Shown: positions 8,302-17,948, counted from the stretch's first letter. The stretch: DNA of 64,000 nucleotides from Sphingomonas sp. R647 (GCF_020177055.1 NZ_JAIQXT010000001.1:558001-622000); one strand, 5' to 3'. Numbers and translations are program-made. The notes: generated by a model not told the origin, from the sequence alone.

Positions 8302-10122
8302 TTACCAGCCGGTCGGCTTGCCCTTGTTCTGCTCGTCGAGCCACGTCTTCAGCGGCGCGAAATATTCGACCATCGCCGCACCCGACATCTCGCGGCTGCC
8401 GGTGAACGCCTCGAGCGCGTCGGGCCACGGCTTTGACGCGCCCATCTCCAGCATCGCGTTCAGCTTCGCGCCGACCTCCTTATTGTCATAGAAGGAACAA
8501 CGGTGGAGCGGCCCCTTCCAGCCGGCCTGGTCGCACGCCGCCTTGTAGAACTGGAACTGCAGCAAACGCGCGAGGAAGTAGCGGGTGTACGGCACGTTCG
8601 CCGGGATGTGATATTTCGCACCCGGATCGAACTTGGTCTCATCGCGCTTCACCGGCGGGGTAATCCCCTGATATTGCAGCCGCAACGCGTCCCATGCGCC
8701 CTGATAGCCGGTCGCCGGGATGCCGCCCGAAAACACGCCCCAGCGCCATTTGTCGATCAGCAGGCCGAACGGCAGGAACGCGACCTTGTCCATCGCCTGA
8801 CGCAGCAACAGCCCGGTGTCCTTGTCCGCGCTCGGCACCTTGCTCTGGTCGAGCAGCCCGATCGAGACGAGGTAATCCGGCGTGATCGACAACGCGACGA
8901 AATCGCCGATCGCCTCGTGGAAGCCATCATTGGCACCGTTGCGGTACAGCAACGGCTTCTTGTTATAGGCGCGCTGGTAGTAGTTGTGGCCCAGCTCATG
9001 GTGGATCGTGGTGAAATCGTCGCCATTCACCTTGATGCACATCTTGATGCGCAGATCATCGACATTGTCGAGATTCCACGCCGACGCATGGCACTGCACC
9101 TCGCGGTCGGCGGGCTTCACGAACTGCGAGCGCTTCCAGAACGTCTCCGGCATCGGCTCAAGCCCGAGCGATGAGTAGAAGCCCTCGCCGGTCCTGACCA
9201 TCTTGATCGCATCATAGTCCTTGGCGACCAGCAATTCGCCGACGTCAAAGCCAAGATCGCCCGACCCCGCCGGCGCGACGACGTCATAGATATTGCCCCA
9301 TTCCTGCGCCCACATATTGCCGAGCAAATCGGCGCGGATCGGGCCGGTCTTGGACTGAACCGCGTCGCCATATTTCTCGTTAAGCTTCCAGCGGACATAG
9401 GTGTGCAGCGACTCATAAAGCGGCTTCACCTCGTTCCACAATTTGTCGGTGAGCTTCGCGAACTCCTCCGGCGGCATGTCGTAATTCGACCGCCACATCG
9501 CGCCGACATCCTTGAACCCCAGCTCGCGCGCGCCTTCGTTCAACAGGCCGGCGGAGCGCTGGTAATCCTGACGCTGCGGCGCGCCGACACCATCGTGCCA
9601 GCTGGTCCACATTTCCTTCAATTCATCGGGGTTGCGGCTGGTGCCCATCGCCGCCTCGATGTCGCTGCCGTTGAGCGGCTTGCCGTTCAGCGTGCCCTTG
9701 CCGGTGCCATAGACGGTCTGCATGTCGGTCTGCAGCTTGGCGAGCGCCGACGCCGCACCGTCCCGGGTCGGCGCGGGCGAGGTGATCGCGCTGCGCAGGA
9801 TGTCGAGCTGGCGCTTGGTGTCAGGCGACAGGCCCTTCGCCTTGTCATATTTCGCCGCTTCCAGCGCGTACTTCACCGCCAATTCGGTACCCTTGGCACC
9901 GCTCTTGGCGACCAGCGCCGACGTGTCGTCGTTGATATAGGTCGCATAGAGCCACTGAATGCGTGCATCGTCGATCGAGAACTCCTCGAACTCCTTGGTC
10001 GCACGCGTCACGAATGCGTCGGCTTCAGCCGCCGTCGGGGTCGCCGCCTTCTGGCTCTGCGCAGCGGCCGGGGCCGCCAGCAACACGGCAAGCGCGATCG
10101 TCGAAATTCCGGTGCGGATCAT
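8302..10122 (-). CDS. M2-family peptidyl-dipeptidase (ACE homologue), exported
   Basis: 606 residues. The N-terminus MIRTGISTIALAVLLAAPAAAQS is a Sec signal peptide with an AxA cleavage site, so the enzyme is periplasmic. The zinc site is HHELGH at about residues 372-377, and the third ligand is the Glu of FHEAIGDF some 24 residues on, as in angiotensin-converting-enzyme homologues. These enzymes remove C-terminal dipeptides from peptides, here probably for nutrient peptide breakdown. The ATG at 10122 is preferred to the TTG just before it. It is monocistronic and ends at the terminator shared with the H1-like gene. Confidence 0.93.
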   Translation of the reverse strand: MIRTGISTIALAVLLAAPAAAQSQKAATPTAAEADAFVTRATKEFEEFSIDDARIQWLYATYINDDTSALVAKSGAKGTELAVKYALEAAKYDKAKGLSPDTKRQLDILRSAITSPAPTRDGAASALAKLQTDMQTVYGTGKGTLNGKPLNGSDIEAAMGTSRNPDELKEMWTSWHDGVGAPQRQDYQRSAGLLNEGARELGFKDVGAMWRSNYDMPPEEFAKLTDKLWNEVKPLYESLHTYVRWKLNEKYGDAVQSKTGPIRADLLGNMWAQEWGNIYDVVAPAGSGDLGFDVGELLVAKDYDAIKMVRTGEGFYSSLGLEPMPETFWKRSQFVKPADREVQCHASAWNLDNVDDLRIKMCIKVNGDDFTTIHHELGHNYYQRAYNKKPLLYRNGANDGFHEAIGDFVALSITPDYLVSIGLLDQSKVPSADKDTGLLLRQAMDKVAFLPFGLLIDKWRWGVFSGGIPATGYQGAWDALRLQYQGITPPVKRDETKFDPGAKYHIPANVPYTRYFLARLLQFQFYKAACDQAGWKGPLHRCSFYDNKEVGAKLNAMLEMGASKPWPDALEAFTGSREMSGAAMVEYFAPLKTWLDEQNKGKPTGW

Positions 10123-10180
10123 CAATCCCTCGATTGGTTGAATGTGGATGGGGGAAGAGTGCGCCTGCCCTCCGATGGGG

Positions 10181-10930
10181 TCAAGCAGTCAGAAATGTTA
10201 CGATCGCGTCGCCAAGCTCAGGCCGCGTCACCGCGCTCATGTGATTGCCCGGGATTTCAACGAAACGCGCATCGGGCAGCATTGCGGTGAGGCCGGTGAA
10301 CGACCCGACTTCGTCATCCTCTGCCCCGGCGACAACCAGCACCGGCACGTCGAGCATTGCCACGGCTTCGGGCGGCGTATCGACAAAGGTGTCGAGGATA
10401 CCGAGCAGCGCCTTCGGGTCGCCTCCGGTGGTCTTCAGGAACGCCTGCGCCATGAACTCCCGGTCCCCGCGCACGAAGCTGCCAAAACCGGTCAGCACGC
10501 TGCGGAAATGGCCGACGCGACGCCCGGTATCGGTCACGCCCTCATCGCCCAGCCCGGACAGGATCACACGGCGGGGCGCGGGAGCAGTCCCGCGCGCCAG
10601 CACCCGCACGGTCGTCCGCGCGCCAAGCGAATAGCCGCCCAGATCATAGTCGGTTAACCCCAGATGCGCGATCAGCGCCTCCGCATCCTGCGCCAGTGCG
10701 TCGGGCGGATAAGCGGACGGATCGTGCGGCTTCGCACTCTCCCCATGCGCGCGCAGGTCCGGCATGATGACCCGAAAGCCCGCCGCGACCAGCTTTTCGG
10801 CGGTGCCATATTTGATCCAGTTGGTCTCCGCGTCGGAGAAGAAGCCGTGGATCAGCACCACCGCTCGCCCCTCGCCCATCTCGCGCCAGGCCAGCCGCTG
10901 GCCATCGAACGTCTCAAAAGTCTCGGTCAT
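10181..10930 (-). CDS. Alpha/beta hydrolase
   Basis: 249 residues. The fold is shown by LIHGFFSD (oxyanion loop), MPDLRAHGES, the nucleophile elbow GGYSLGAR with Ser around position 101, VLVVAGAEDD (acid-strand region) and the catalytic His in IPGNHMS near the C-terminus. The triad Ser-Asp-His is complete, so it should be an active esterase or similar hydrolase; no feature fixes the substrate. It lies upstream of the ACE-like gene on the same strand and is divergent from the marR-emrAB operon. Confidence 0.85.
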   Translation of the reverse strand: MTETFETFDGQRLAWREMGEGRAVVLIHGFFSDAETNWIKYGTAEKLVAAGFRVIMPDLRAHGESAKPHDPSAYPPDALAQDAEALIAHLGLTDYDLGGYSLGARTTVRVLARGTAPAPRRVILSGLGDEGVTDTGRRVGHFRSVLTGFGSFVRGDREFMAQAFLKTTGGDPKALLGILDTFVDTPPEAVAMLDVPVLVVAGAEDDEVGSFTGLTAMLPDARFVEIPGNHMSAVTRPELGDAIVTFLTA

Positions 10931-11032
10931 GCCAACCCTGATGCACCGAATTGGCCACGCGCGAAAGCCGCGCCGGTTGCGTTGCGTGCAATCGCATAAG
11001 TCGCAGATCGCAACCTATATCGCTGGCTTTCT

Positions 11033-11046
11033 ATAAGCATGCTTAT
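11033..11046. promoter_or_regulatory. 14-bp perfect palindrome, probable MarR-family operator
   Basis: ATAAGCATGCTTAT is a perfect inverted repeat 14 bases before the chosen marR start. MarR proteins commonly bind such AT-flanked palindromes over their own promoters. It overlaps an upstream in-frame ATG at 11039, which argues for the later start at 11060. Confidence 0.7.
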
Positions 11047-11059
11047 TATATCGCCGCTT

Positions 11060-11503
11060 ATGACCGACTCACTCGGATTTCTGATCAGCGATGTGTCCCG
11101 CCTGCTCCGCAAGCGCTTCGACGAACGCGCGCGGCTCATCGGCGTAACCCGCCAGCAATGGCGCACGCTCAGCGTGCTCAAACGGCATGAGGGCAGCAAT
11201 CAGGGCATGCTCGCCGAACTGCTCGAGGTCGAACCGATCACGCTCGGCCGCATGATCGACCGGCTGGAGGAGGCTGGCTGGGTCGAGCGCCGTCGCGATC
11301 CGGGCGACCGCCGCGTCTGGCGCATCCATCTGACCGACGCCGCCCAGCCGATCCTGCTCCAGCTCAAGACCATCGCCGACGCGCTGTTCGTCGATGCCGC
11401 CGTGGGGATCAGCGCCGATGATCAGACCCAGCTCCACGCGCTGCTCGAACAGCTCCGCGCCAATCTCAACCCCGACCAGTCCAACGAGGCCGCCAATGGC
11501 TGA
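11060..11503 (+). CDS. MarR-family transcriptional regulator of the efflux operon
   Basis: 147 residues. The winged helix is visible as GVTRQQWRTLSVLKRHEG, MLAELLEVEPITLGRMIDRLEEAGWVERRRD and DRRVWRIHLTDA, the last being the wing and the conserved D-x-R motif. Such regulators bind as dimers and release DNA on contact with small phenolic or drug-like ligands. The start was taken at 11060 (MTDSLGF) because the ATG at 11039 lies within the operator. Its 3' end overlaps emrA by 8 bases, so it is the first gene of a self-regulated marR-emrA-emrB operon. Confidence 0.92.
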   Translation: MTDSLGFLISDVSRLLRKRFDERARLIGVTRQQWRTLSVLKRHEGSNQGMLAELLEVEPITLGRMIDRLEEAGWVERRRDPGDRRVWRIHLTDAAQPILLQLKTIADALFVDAAVGISADDQTQLHALLEQLRANLNPDQSNEAANG

Positions 11504-12551
11504 AGCCGATCCCCGCATCGAAACCGCGGCCACGCCCGCGCTCGCGGAAAAGCCGCGCCGCAAGCTGCTCCGCCCGCTGCTGATGTTCGGCGTGCCGCTG
11601 CTGGTGATCATCGCCGCCGCGATCGGCTGGGCGATGTCGGGCGGGACCGTCTCGACCGACAATGCCTATGTCCAGCAGGACAAGGTGTCGGTCGCCAGCG
11701 ACGTCGCGGGGCGGATTGTTGAGGTGGCGGTGAAGGAGAACCAGACCGTCAAGGCCGGCGACCTGTTGTTCCGCATCGATCCCGAACCCTATCGCATCGC
11801 GCTGGCGCAGGCGGACGCCGCGATCGCCAATGCGCAGGTTCAGGTGACGACGATGCAGGCCAGCTATGTCGGTACCGGCGCCGATATCCAGGCCGCGCGC
11901 GACCGCATCGCCTCTGCGCAGGAGGATTATAATCGGCAAAAGGCGCTGATGGACCGCGGCTTCACCACCCGCGCGCGGTTCGAACAGGCCCAGCATTCGG
12001 TCGAACAGGCGCGCGCAAGCTATCAGAGCGCGGTTGCCGATGCCGACGAAGCGCGCGCCAAGCTGTCCAGCGGCAGCGCGGTGCCCGGCGTCAATCCGGC
12101 CATTGCCGCAGCGCGCGCCCAACGCGCCAAGGCGCTGCTCGACCTCGAACGCACCGCCCGCCGCGCACCGGTCGATGGCGTGGTCAGCCAGGCCGACCGG
12201 CTTCAGGTGGGGCAAATGATGATGTCGGGCCTGCCCGCCGTGACGCTCGTCCGATCGAGCGGATCGTGGATCGAGGCGAATTTCAAGGAAACCGACCTTG
12301 CCGACATGCGCGTCGGCCAGCCCGCCGAGGTCCGCTTCGACGCCTATCCGGGCCTGAAGCTGAAAGGGCATGTCGCATCGATCGGATCGCAGACAGGCTC
12401 CGAAACCTCGGTGCTTCCCGCCCAGAACGCCAACGGCAACTGGGTCAAGGTCACCCAGCGCGTCCCCGTCCGCATCGCGATCGACGAAAAGAGCCAGCGC
12501 CAGCTGATCGCCGGCCTCTCCGCCGAAGTGACCGTGGACACGAGCAAGTAA
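11496..12551 (+). CDS. emrA: EmrA/HlyD-type membrane fusion protein
   Basis: 351 residues. One membrane segment near the N-terminus (LLMFGVPLLVIIAAAIGWAM, about 25-44) is followed by TVSTDNAYVQQDKVSVASDV, which is characteristic of EmrA, and the lipoyl-like half RIVEVAVKENQTVKAGDLLF. A coiled-coil hairpin runs roughly 95-210, then the second lipoyl half ARRAPVDGVVSQ and the beta-barrel. It bridges the inner-membrane exporter EmrB to an outer-membrane TolC channel. The ATG at 11496 overlaps the marR stop. A TolC-family gene is present far away at 48.8-50.3 kb. Confidence 0.93.
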   Translation: MAEADPRIETAATPALAEKPRRKLLRPLLMFGVPLLVIIAAAIGWAMSGGTVSTDNAYVQQDKVSVASDVAGRIVEVAVKENQTVKAGDLLFRIDPEPYRIALAQADAAIANAQVQVTTMQASYVGTGADIQAARDRIASAQEDYNRQKALMDRGFTTRARFEQAQHSVEQARASYQSAVADADEARAKLSSGSAVPGVNPAIAAARAQRAKALLDLERTARRAPVDGVVSQADRLQVGQMMMSGLPAVTLVRSSGSWIEANFKETDLADMRVGQPAEVRFDAYPGLKLKGHVASIGSQTGSETSVLPAQNANGNWVKVTQRVPVRIAIDEKSQRQLIAGLSAEVTVDTSK

Positions 12552-12561
12552 GCTGCGCCCG

Positions 12562-14139
12562 ATGGCCAGCGCCGCCTCCCCCGCCGCCACCCCTGCCGCA
12601 CCCCCGGCAGGCGAAGCCGCGCTGCCCGTGCGCAACAAGGGGCTGCTGACGTTCGGCGTGATGCTGGCGACGATCATGCAGATCCTCGACACCACCATCG
12701 CCAATGTCGCGCTGCCGCATATGCAGACTTCGCTCGGCGCAACGGCGGACACGATCACCTGGGTGTTGACCAGCTACATCGTCGCCTCGGCCATCGCGAT
12801 CCCGATCACCGGCTGGGTTTCAGACCGGATCGGCTCGCGCAACCTGTTCCTGATCTCCACCATTGGCTTCATCATCGCCTCTGCGCTGTGCGGCGCGGCG
12901 CAGAGCCTTGAGCAGATGGTCCTGTTCCGCGTGCTTCAGGGGATTGCGGCGGCGTTCATGAACCCGCTCAGCCAGACCGTGATGCTCGACATCAACCGCC
13001 CACAGGATCAGCCAAAAGCGATGGCGGTGTGGGGGATGGGCATCATGATCGGCCCGATCCTCGGCCCCGTGCTCGGCGGCTGGCTGACCGAGAATTTCAA
13101 CTGGCGCTGGGTGTTTTACGTCAATCTGCCGCTTGGGCTGATCTGCCTCGTCATCCTGTGGTGGCTGTTGCCCAGCCGCCCGGTGCGCAAGCGCGCGTTC
13201 GACGTATTCGGCTTCTCGCTGCTTGCGGTGGGGATCGGCGCGCTTCAGCTGATGCTCGATCGGGGACAGCATGCCGACTGGTTCTCATCCCCTGAAATCT
13301 GGATCGAGACGCTGATCGCGGGGACCGCGCTGTGGATGTTCATCGTCCATATGGCGACCGGCAAGAACCCGATGTTCGAACGCAGCCTGTGGAAGAACCG
13401 CAACCTCGTCACCGCGCTCGCCTTCATGCTCGTGGTCGGCGTGGTGATGATGGCGACGATGGCGCTGCTCCCACCGATGCTCCAGACGCTCTATGGCTAT
13501 CCGGTGGTCGATACCGGCCTGTTGCTGATGCCGCGCGGCGTCGGCGTACTGATCACGATGGGGCTGTCGGCGCGGCTGGTCGCGCGCGGAGTCGATCCGC
13601 GACTGCTGGTCGGCACCGGCTTCGCGCTTGCCGCCTGGTCGCTGTGGGACATGACCAGCTGGACGCTGCAGATGGGGTCGCCCCCCTTCATCGTTTCGGG
13701 CTTCGTGCAGGGCCTTGGCATGGGGATGATCTTCATGCCGCTCAACGGCATGGCCTTTGCCACCCTGCCCGCGCACCAGCGAACCGAAGCGGCGAGCCTG
13801 ACCAACCTCTCGCGCAATATCGGTGCGTCGATCGGCATCTCGCTGGTGACGACGATCCTCGCGCGCGGGACCCAGGTCAGCCATGCCGACCTCGCCCCGC
13901 ACATCACTGCCGAGCGGCTCCAGACACTCGACCCCGGCCTGCTCGCCAATCTCGGCGGCCAGACCGATACACTGCTGGCGATGGCGAATGCCGAAGTGAC
14001 GCGACAGGCGGCGATGATCGCCTATCTCAACGACTTCCACGCGATGATGATCGTCACCGCAGCGTCGATCCCGCTGGTGCTGTTCCTCAAGCGTCCAAAG
14101 GCCCGGATCGCAAACGATCCGGCGGCAGCAGGCCACTGA
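12562..14139 (+). CDS. emrB: EmrB/QacA-type MFS drug exporter (DHA2, 14 TM)
   Basis: 525 residues, typical for 14-helix DHA2 transporters. Motif C-like and family signatures include MQILDTTIANVALPHMQ in helix 1, GWVSDRIGSRNLFLIS (motif A), and GPILGPVLGGWLTENFNWRW (motif C and the loop after it). It is a proton-driven exporter of hydrophobic toxic compounds in the inner membrane and works with EmrA. It starts 10 bases after emrA. An Ala/Pro-rich cytoplasmic N-terminus of about 30 residues precedes the first helix. Confidence 0.95.
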   Translation: MASAASPAATPAAPPAGEAALPVRNKGLLTFGVMLATIMQILDTTIANVALPHMQTSLGATADTITWVLTSYIVASAIAIPITGWVSDRIGSRNLFLISTIGFIIASALCGAAQSLEQMVLFRVLQGIAAAFMNPLSQTVMLDINRPQDQPKAMAVWGMGIMIGPILGPVLGGWLTENFNWRWVFYVNLPLGLICLVILWWLLPSRPVRKRAFDVFGFSLLAVGIGALQLMLDRGQHADWFSSPEIWIETLIAGTALWMFIVHMATGKNPMFERSLWKNRNLVTALAFMLVVGVVMMATMALLPPMLQTLYGYPVVDTGLLLMPRGVGVLITMGLSARLVARGVDPRLLVGTGFALAAWSLWDMTSWTLQMGSPPFIVSGFVQGLGMGMIFMPLNGMAFATLPAHQRTEAASLTNLSRNIGASIGISLVTTILARGTQVSHADLAPHITAERLQTLDPGLLANLGGQTDTLLAMANAEVTRQAAMIAYLNDFHAMMIVTAASIPLVLFLKRPKARIANDPAAAGH

Positions 14140-14205
14140 CGACCGGATGCCCGGCGAGCGTTCTATAGTTGACCGAACCAGATCGATTTCTGCCGAGGTC
14201 CCGCT

Positions 14206-16158
14206 ATGCTCAGCCGTCTCAAGCTCGCGACAAAGATCACCCTTCTATCCTGCCTCGCGATGCTTGCGCTCGCCGCCGCGCTGGTGGTCACGACGCAATG
14301 GGCGCTCAATCAGGACATGCAGGCGCGGGCGACCGAGCGGCAAGAGACGAACATGGGCGTCGCACAGGACGTGCTGAGCCGCTACGGCAAGACCTTCTCG
14401 GTCGATGGCGACCGCATGCTGCTCGACGGGCGCCCGCTCAACGGGTTCAACGATCCGGTCGACAAGGTGAAGAAACTGGTCGGCGGCACCGCGACGATTT
14501 TCCTTGGCGACACCCGCATCGCGACCAATGTGGTCAAGGACGATGGCAGCCGCGCGGTCGGCACCAAACTCGCCCCCGGCCCGGTGTTCGATGCGGTGCT
14601 GCGCGACGGCAAGCCCTATCGCGGTCAGGCCGAGATTCTCGGCAAGGAATATTTCACCGCCTATGACCCGATCCGCGACGCATCGGGCAAGACGATCGGC
14701 ATCCTGTATGTCGGCATCCCGGTCGAGGATGTCGCGGGGAGCGCGTCCGGGCTGGTCATGATGCTCGAGGAAATCGGCCTCGCCGCGCTGCTGATCGGCT
14801 GCGCGCTGCAATTCTATATCTGCCGACGCCTGTTTGCGCCGATCACCGCGATGATCGCCTCGATGCGCCGTCTCGCCGAGGGCGATACCAACACCGAGAT
14901 CGTCGGCGCACACCGCCAGGACGAACTTGGCGAGATGGCGCGCGCCCTCGCCGTCCTTCAGGAAGCATCCGCCGCCCGCGCCGCCGCCGAGGCTGAAATC
15001 GCGCGCAACAAGGAAGCGCTCGACAAGGTCGTCCGCGCGCTCGGCGACGGGCTGAAGCGCGTGGCGCAGGGCAAGCTGACCCATGGCATCGACGCCGAAT
15101 TCGACCCGCAATATGCCGCGCTGCGCACCGACTTCAACTCGGCCGTCGTCGCGCTGCAGGGGCTGGTCGGCGCGGTGATCGAATCGACCGTGGCGATCAA
15201 GGCCGGCACCGGCGAAATCTCCTTCGCCGCCGACGACCTCGCGCGCCGCTCCGAAAGCAACGCCGCCAGCATCGAAGAAACCACCGCCGCGATTGCTCAA
15301 ATCAACGGCCGGCTCGAGTTGATGGCCCGCGCCGCGCAAGACGTAGTGTCGCGCGCCGAAGAGGCCGGCAGCGTCGTCGAGGAAGGCCGCACCACTGCGG
15401 AACGCGCCGTCGCGACCATGGGCCGCGTCAGCGAAAGCGCGCGCGGGATCGACGATGTCATCGAGGGCCTCGACAAGATCGCCTTCCAGACCCGCGTCCT
15501 CGCGATGAACGCCGCCGTCGAAGCCGGCCGCGCTGGCGAAGCCGGCCGTGGTTTTGCCGTCGTCGCAGACCTCGTTTCCGCCCTCGCGATGCGCGCCGAG
15601 GAAGAGGCGAAGCGCGCCCGCGAGCAGCTGACGCTGACCCAGGACGAAGTCGCCGTTGCGGTTGATGCGGTGCGCAGCGTCGACGGCGCGCTGGCACGGA
15701 TCGTCGACACGGTCGGCACCGTCAACGGACTGGTCGCAACGATGGCGACCGACAACAGCTCCCAGTCCGCTGCGATGATCCAGATCGCCGCCGCCGTCGG
15801 CACGATGGACCAGTCGACTCAACAGAACGCAGCGATGGTCGAGGAAACCTCCGCTGCGGCGCGCGGCCTGCTCGCTCAGGTCAACGCGCTGGCGGATCAG
15901 GCGTCGCAGTTCGACGCCGGGCAGCAGGCGCCCGCCCTGTCCGCGCGTCCCAAGCCCGTCGCGCCACGGGCCCCCGCGCCGGCACCCGCCGCGATTGCGC
16001 AGCCCGCTCAGCAGCCGCCCGCACGCCCCAAGCCGGTGCGCGCAAAGGTCGCAGCGAAGCCCAAGGCCGCGCCGCTGGTCCGCCCGACGCTGCCAATCGC
16101 GACGAACGGATCCGGTGCCGCTGCCGCAGCGGCGATCGACGACTGGGACGAGTTCTGA
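14206..16158 (+). CDS. Methyl-accepting chemotaxis protein with periplasmic cache domain
   Basis: 650 residues. It has TM1 at about 12-32, then a periplasmic single-cache region (FLGDTRIATNVVKDDGSR, IGILYVGIPVEDV) and TM2 at about 185-205. A HAMP domain follows (RRLFAPITAMIASMRRLAEG) and then the MCP signalling coiled coil, with the hairpin tip VIEGLDKIAFQTRVLAMNAA and EAGRAGEAGRGFAVVADLV. The tail is Ala/Pro/Lys-rich and ends in DDWDEF, which fits the CheR/CheB docking pentapeptide (W-x-x-F) on a flexible tether. It should sense a small periplasmic ligand and signal to CheA/CheW. No che genes adjoin it. Confidence 0.93.
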   Translation: MLSRLKLATKITLLSCLAMLALAAALVVTTQWALNQDMQARATERQETNMGVAQDVLSRYGKTFSVDGDRMLLDGRPLNGFNDPVDKVKKLVGGTATIFLGDTRIATNVVKDDGSRAVGTKLAPGPVFDAVLRDGKPYRGQAEILGKEYFTAYDPIRDASGKTIGILYVGIPVEDVAGSASGLVMMLEEIGLAALLIGCALQFYICRRLFAPITAMIASMRRLAEGDTNTEIVGAHRQDELGEMARALAVLQEASAARAAAEAEIARNKEALDKVVRALGDGLKRVAQGKLTHGIDAEFDPQYAALRTDFNSAVVALQGLVGAVIESTVAIKAGTGEISFAADDLARRSESNAASIEETTAAIAQINGRLELMARAAQDVVSRAEEAGSVVEEGRTTAERAVATMGRVSESARGIDDVIEGLDKIAFQTRVLAMNAAVEAGRAGEAGRGFAVVADLVSALAMRAEEEAKRAREQLTLTQDEVAVAVDAVRSVDGALARIVDTVGTVNGLVATMATDNSSQSAAMIQIAAAVGTMDQSTQQNAAMVEETSAAARGLLAQVNALADQASQFDAGQQAPALSARPKPVAPRAPAPAPAAIAQPAQQPPARPKPVRAKVAAKPKAAPLVRPTLPIATNGSGAAAAAAIDDWDEF

Positions 16159-16175
16159 CGTTCGGCTAGCGCCAC

Positions 16176-16814
16176 TCAGGCGGGCGGCGACGGAGCCGCG
16201 TTGGTGCGCGGCCCCGTGAACCCGGCAGCAAGCGCCACCAGCGCACCCAACAGCGCCAGTGCCATATCCTTGAGCGCATCGAACATGTCGCCCTGCTGCC
16301 CATTATACTGGTCCGCCGCCTCCGGGCTGAGACCCAGCGTCAGCATCCATTCGAAAATCTCGTAGAACGCACCGATCGCCAGCACCGCGAGCAGCATGAA
16401 CATCACCGCCATCCGCCGCGTCAGCCCGGCATGGCGCATCCCGACCTCGACCAGCGGCAGCGCAACGCACAGGCCGGATACGAAATGCACCAGCCGGTCG
16501 AACATGTTGCGCTGAAACCCGAACGCGGCATCGATGCTGACGCCGAATGCCGCCTGCCCCCAAGCGTCATAGGGCACACTGCTATAGGTCCAGCGTGCCG
16601 CGAATAGATGGAGCAGCACGAAGCCGCAGGCCCAGCCGACGCTCGCGTTGCGCATCGGCCAGCGCCGCAACGCCCACCACGCCAGCGGCACGCCGGCCAC
16701 GACCGGCCCGACCTGTAACCAGGTATTGGGCGGATAGGCCGCCCCCACCGCGCTCAGCGGGACGCCCGCAAGGCATGCGAGCAGCCACCAGCGTTGCGCG
16801 GCGGGGAGGCCCAT
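16176..16814 (-). CDS. DUF2238 (YjdF-like) membrane protein
   Basis: 212 residues with about six hydrophobic helices. Family signs are FQRNMFDRLVHF, the acidic FYEIFEWML helix, and QYNGQQGDMFDALKDMALA, close to the Q-G-D-x-x-D-x-x-K-D-M signature of YjdF/DUF2238. The function of the family is unknown; the conserved acidic and His residues in the membrane suggest a transporter or enzyme. It lies just upstream of asd on the opposite-to-chemoreceptor strand and ends 17 bases past the chemoreceptor stop. Confidence 0.85.
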   Translation of the reverse strand: MGLPAAQRWWLLACLAGVPLSAVGAAYPPNTWLQVGPVVAGVPLAWWALRRWPMRNASVGWACGFVLLHLFAARWTYSSVPYDAWGQAAFGVSIDAAFGFQRNMFDRLVHFVSGLCVALPLVEVGMRHAGLTRRMAVMFMLLAVLAIGAFYEIFEWMLTLGLSPEAADQYNGQQGDMFDALKDMALALLGALVALAAGFTGPRTNAAPSPPA

Positions 16815-16824
16815 TTGCGGGCGC

Positions 16825-17850
16825 TCAGCCCTTCTTCAGATGGCGGCGACCGAGCAACTCGGCGATCTGCACCGCGTTCAGCGCCGCGCCCTTGCGCAGA
16901 TTGTCGCTGACGCACCAGAAAGCGAGGCCGTTCTCGACCGTCGAATCCTCACGCACCCGGCTGACGAAGGTCGCATAATCGCCGACGCACTCGACCGGAG
17001 TGATGTAGCCGCCATCCTCGCGCTTATCGATCAGCATGATCCCCGGCGCCTCACGCAGGATGCTCTGCGCGTCCTCTGCCGACAGCTCGCGCTCCAGCTC
17101 GACATGCACCGCCTCGGAATGACCGACGAACACTGGTACGCGCACGCAGGTCGCGATCACCTTGACCTTGGGGTCGAGGATCTTCTTGGTCTCGACCACC
17201 ATCTTCCACTCTTCCTTGGTCGAACCGTCGTCGAGGAAGCTGTCGATATGCGGGATCACGTTGAACGCGATCTGCTTGGTGAACTTCTTCGCTTCCGCGC
17301 TGTCGCCGACGAAGATGTTGCGCGACTGCTCGAACAGCTCGTCCATCCCCTCTTTGCCCGCGCCAGACACCGACTGATAGGTCGCGACGACGACGCGCTT
17401 GACCGTCGCGGCATCGTGCAGCGGCTTGAGCGCAACCACCATCTGCGCGGTCGAGCAGTTCGGATTGGCGATGATGTTCTTGGCCTTGTAGCCGTCGATC
17501 GCCTCCGGGTTCACTTCCGGCACGATCAGCGGCACGTCTGGGTCCATGCGGTACAGCGAGCTGTTGTCGATCACCGTGCAGCCGGCCTTGGCGAAGCGCG
17601 GGGCGTGGATCTTCGTCGCCTCGCTCCCGATCGCGAACAGCGCCATGTCCCAGCCGGTCGGATCGAAATGCTCGATATTCTGGATCTTATACTGTTTCCC
17701 GGTCTCGCCGAAATCGACCATGTCGCCGGTCGAGCGCGCGCTGGCGAGCACGGCCAGCTCGTCGATCGGAAATTCGCGCTCCGCCAGAATGGCGAGCATC
17801 TCGCGCCCGACATTGCCGGTGGCGCCTGCGACTACGACACGGTAACCCAT
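16825..17850 (-). CDS. asd: Aspartate-semialdehyde dehydrogenase
   Basis: 341 residues. It reduces aspartyl-4-phosphate to aspartate semialdehyde with NADPH, the branch point to lysine/diaminopimelate, threonine and methionine. The NADP loop is VAGATGNVGREML at the N-terminus. The catalytic Cys is in NPNCSTAQM (about residue 133). The substrate-binding RVPVFVGHSEAVHVE with its catalytic His is also present. The ATG at 17850 (MGYRVVV) is preferred over the preceding TTG. It is followed by the DUF2238 gene only 10 bases on, which may be co-transcribed. Confidence 0.96.
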   Translation of the reverse strand: MGYRVVVAGATGNVGREMLAILAEREFPIDELAVLASARSTGDMVDFGETGKQYKIQNIEHFDPTGWDMALFAIGSEATKIHAPRFAKAGCTVIDNSSLYRMDPDVPLIVPEVNPEAIDGYKAKNIIANPNCSTAQMVVALKPLHDAATVKRVVVATYQSVSGAGKEGMDELFEQSRNIFVGDSAEAKKFTKQIAFNVIPHIDSFLDDGSTKEEWKMVVETKKILDPKVKVIATCVRVPVFVGHSEAVHVELERELSAEDAQSILREAPGIMLIDKREDGGYITPVECVGDYATFVSRVREDSTVENGLAFWCVSDNLRKGAALNAVQIAELLGRRHLKKG

Positions 17851-17948
17851 CAATAGACCCTTTCATGCGGTCGAGCCGCCCGGAACACGGGCAGGCACAT
17901 AGTCATTCTTCGGTGGGAAGTCAGCGGGCCGTGAGCGGCGCGCCGATG

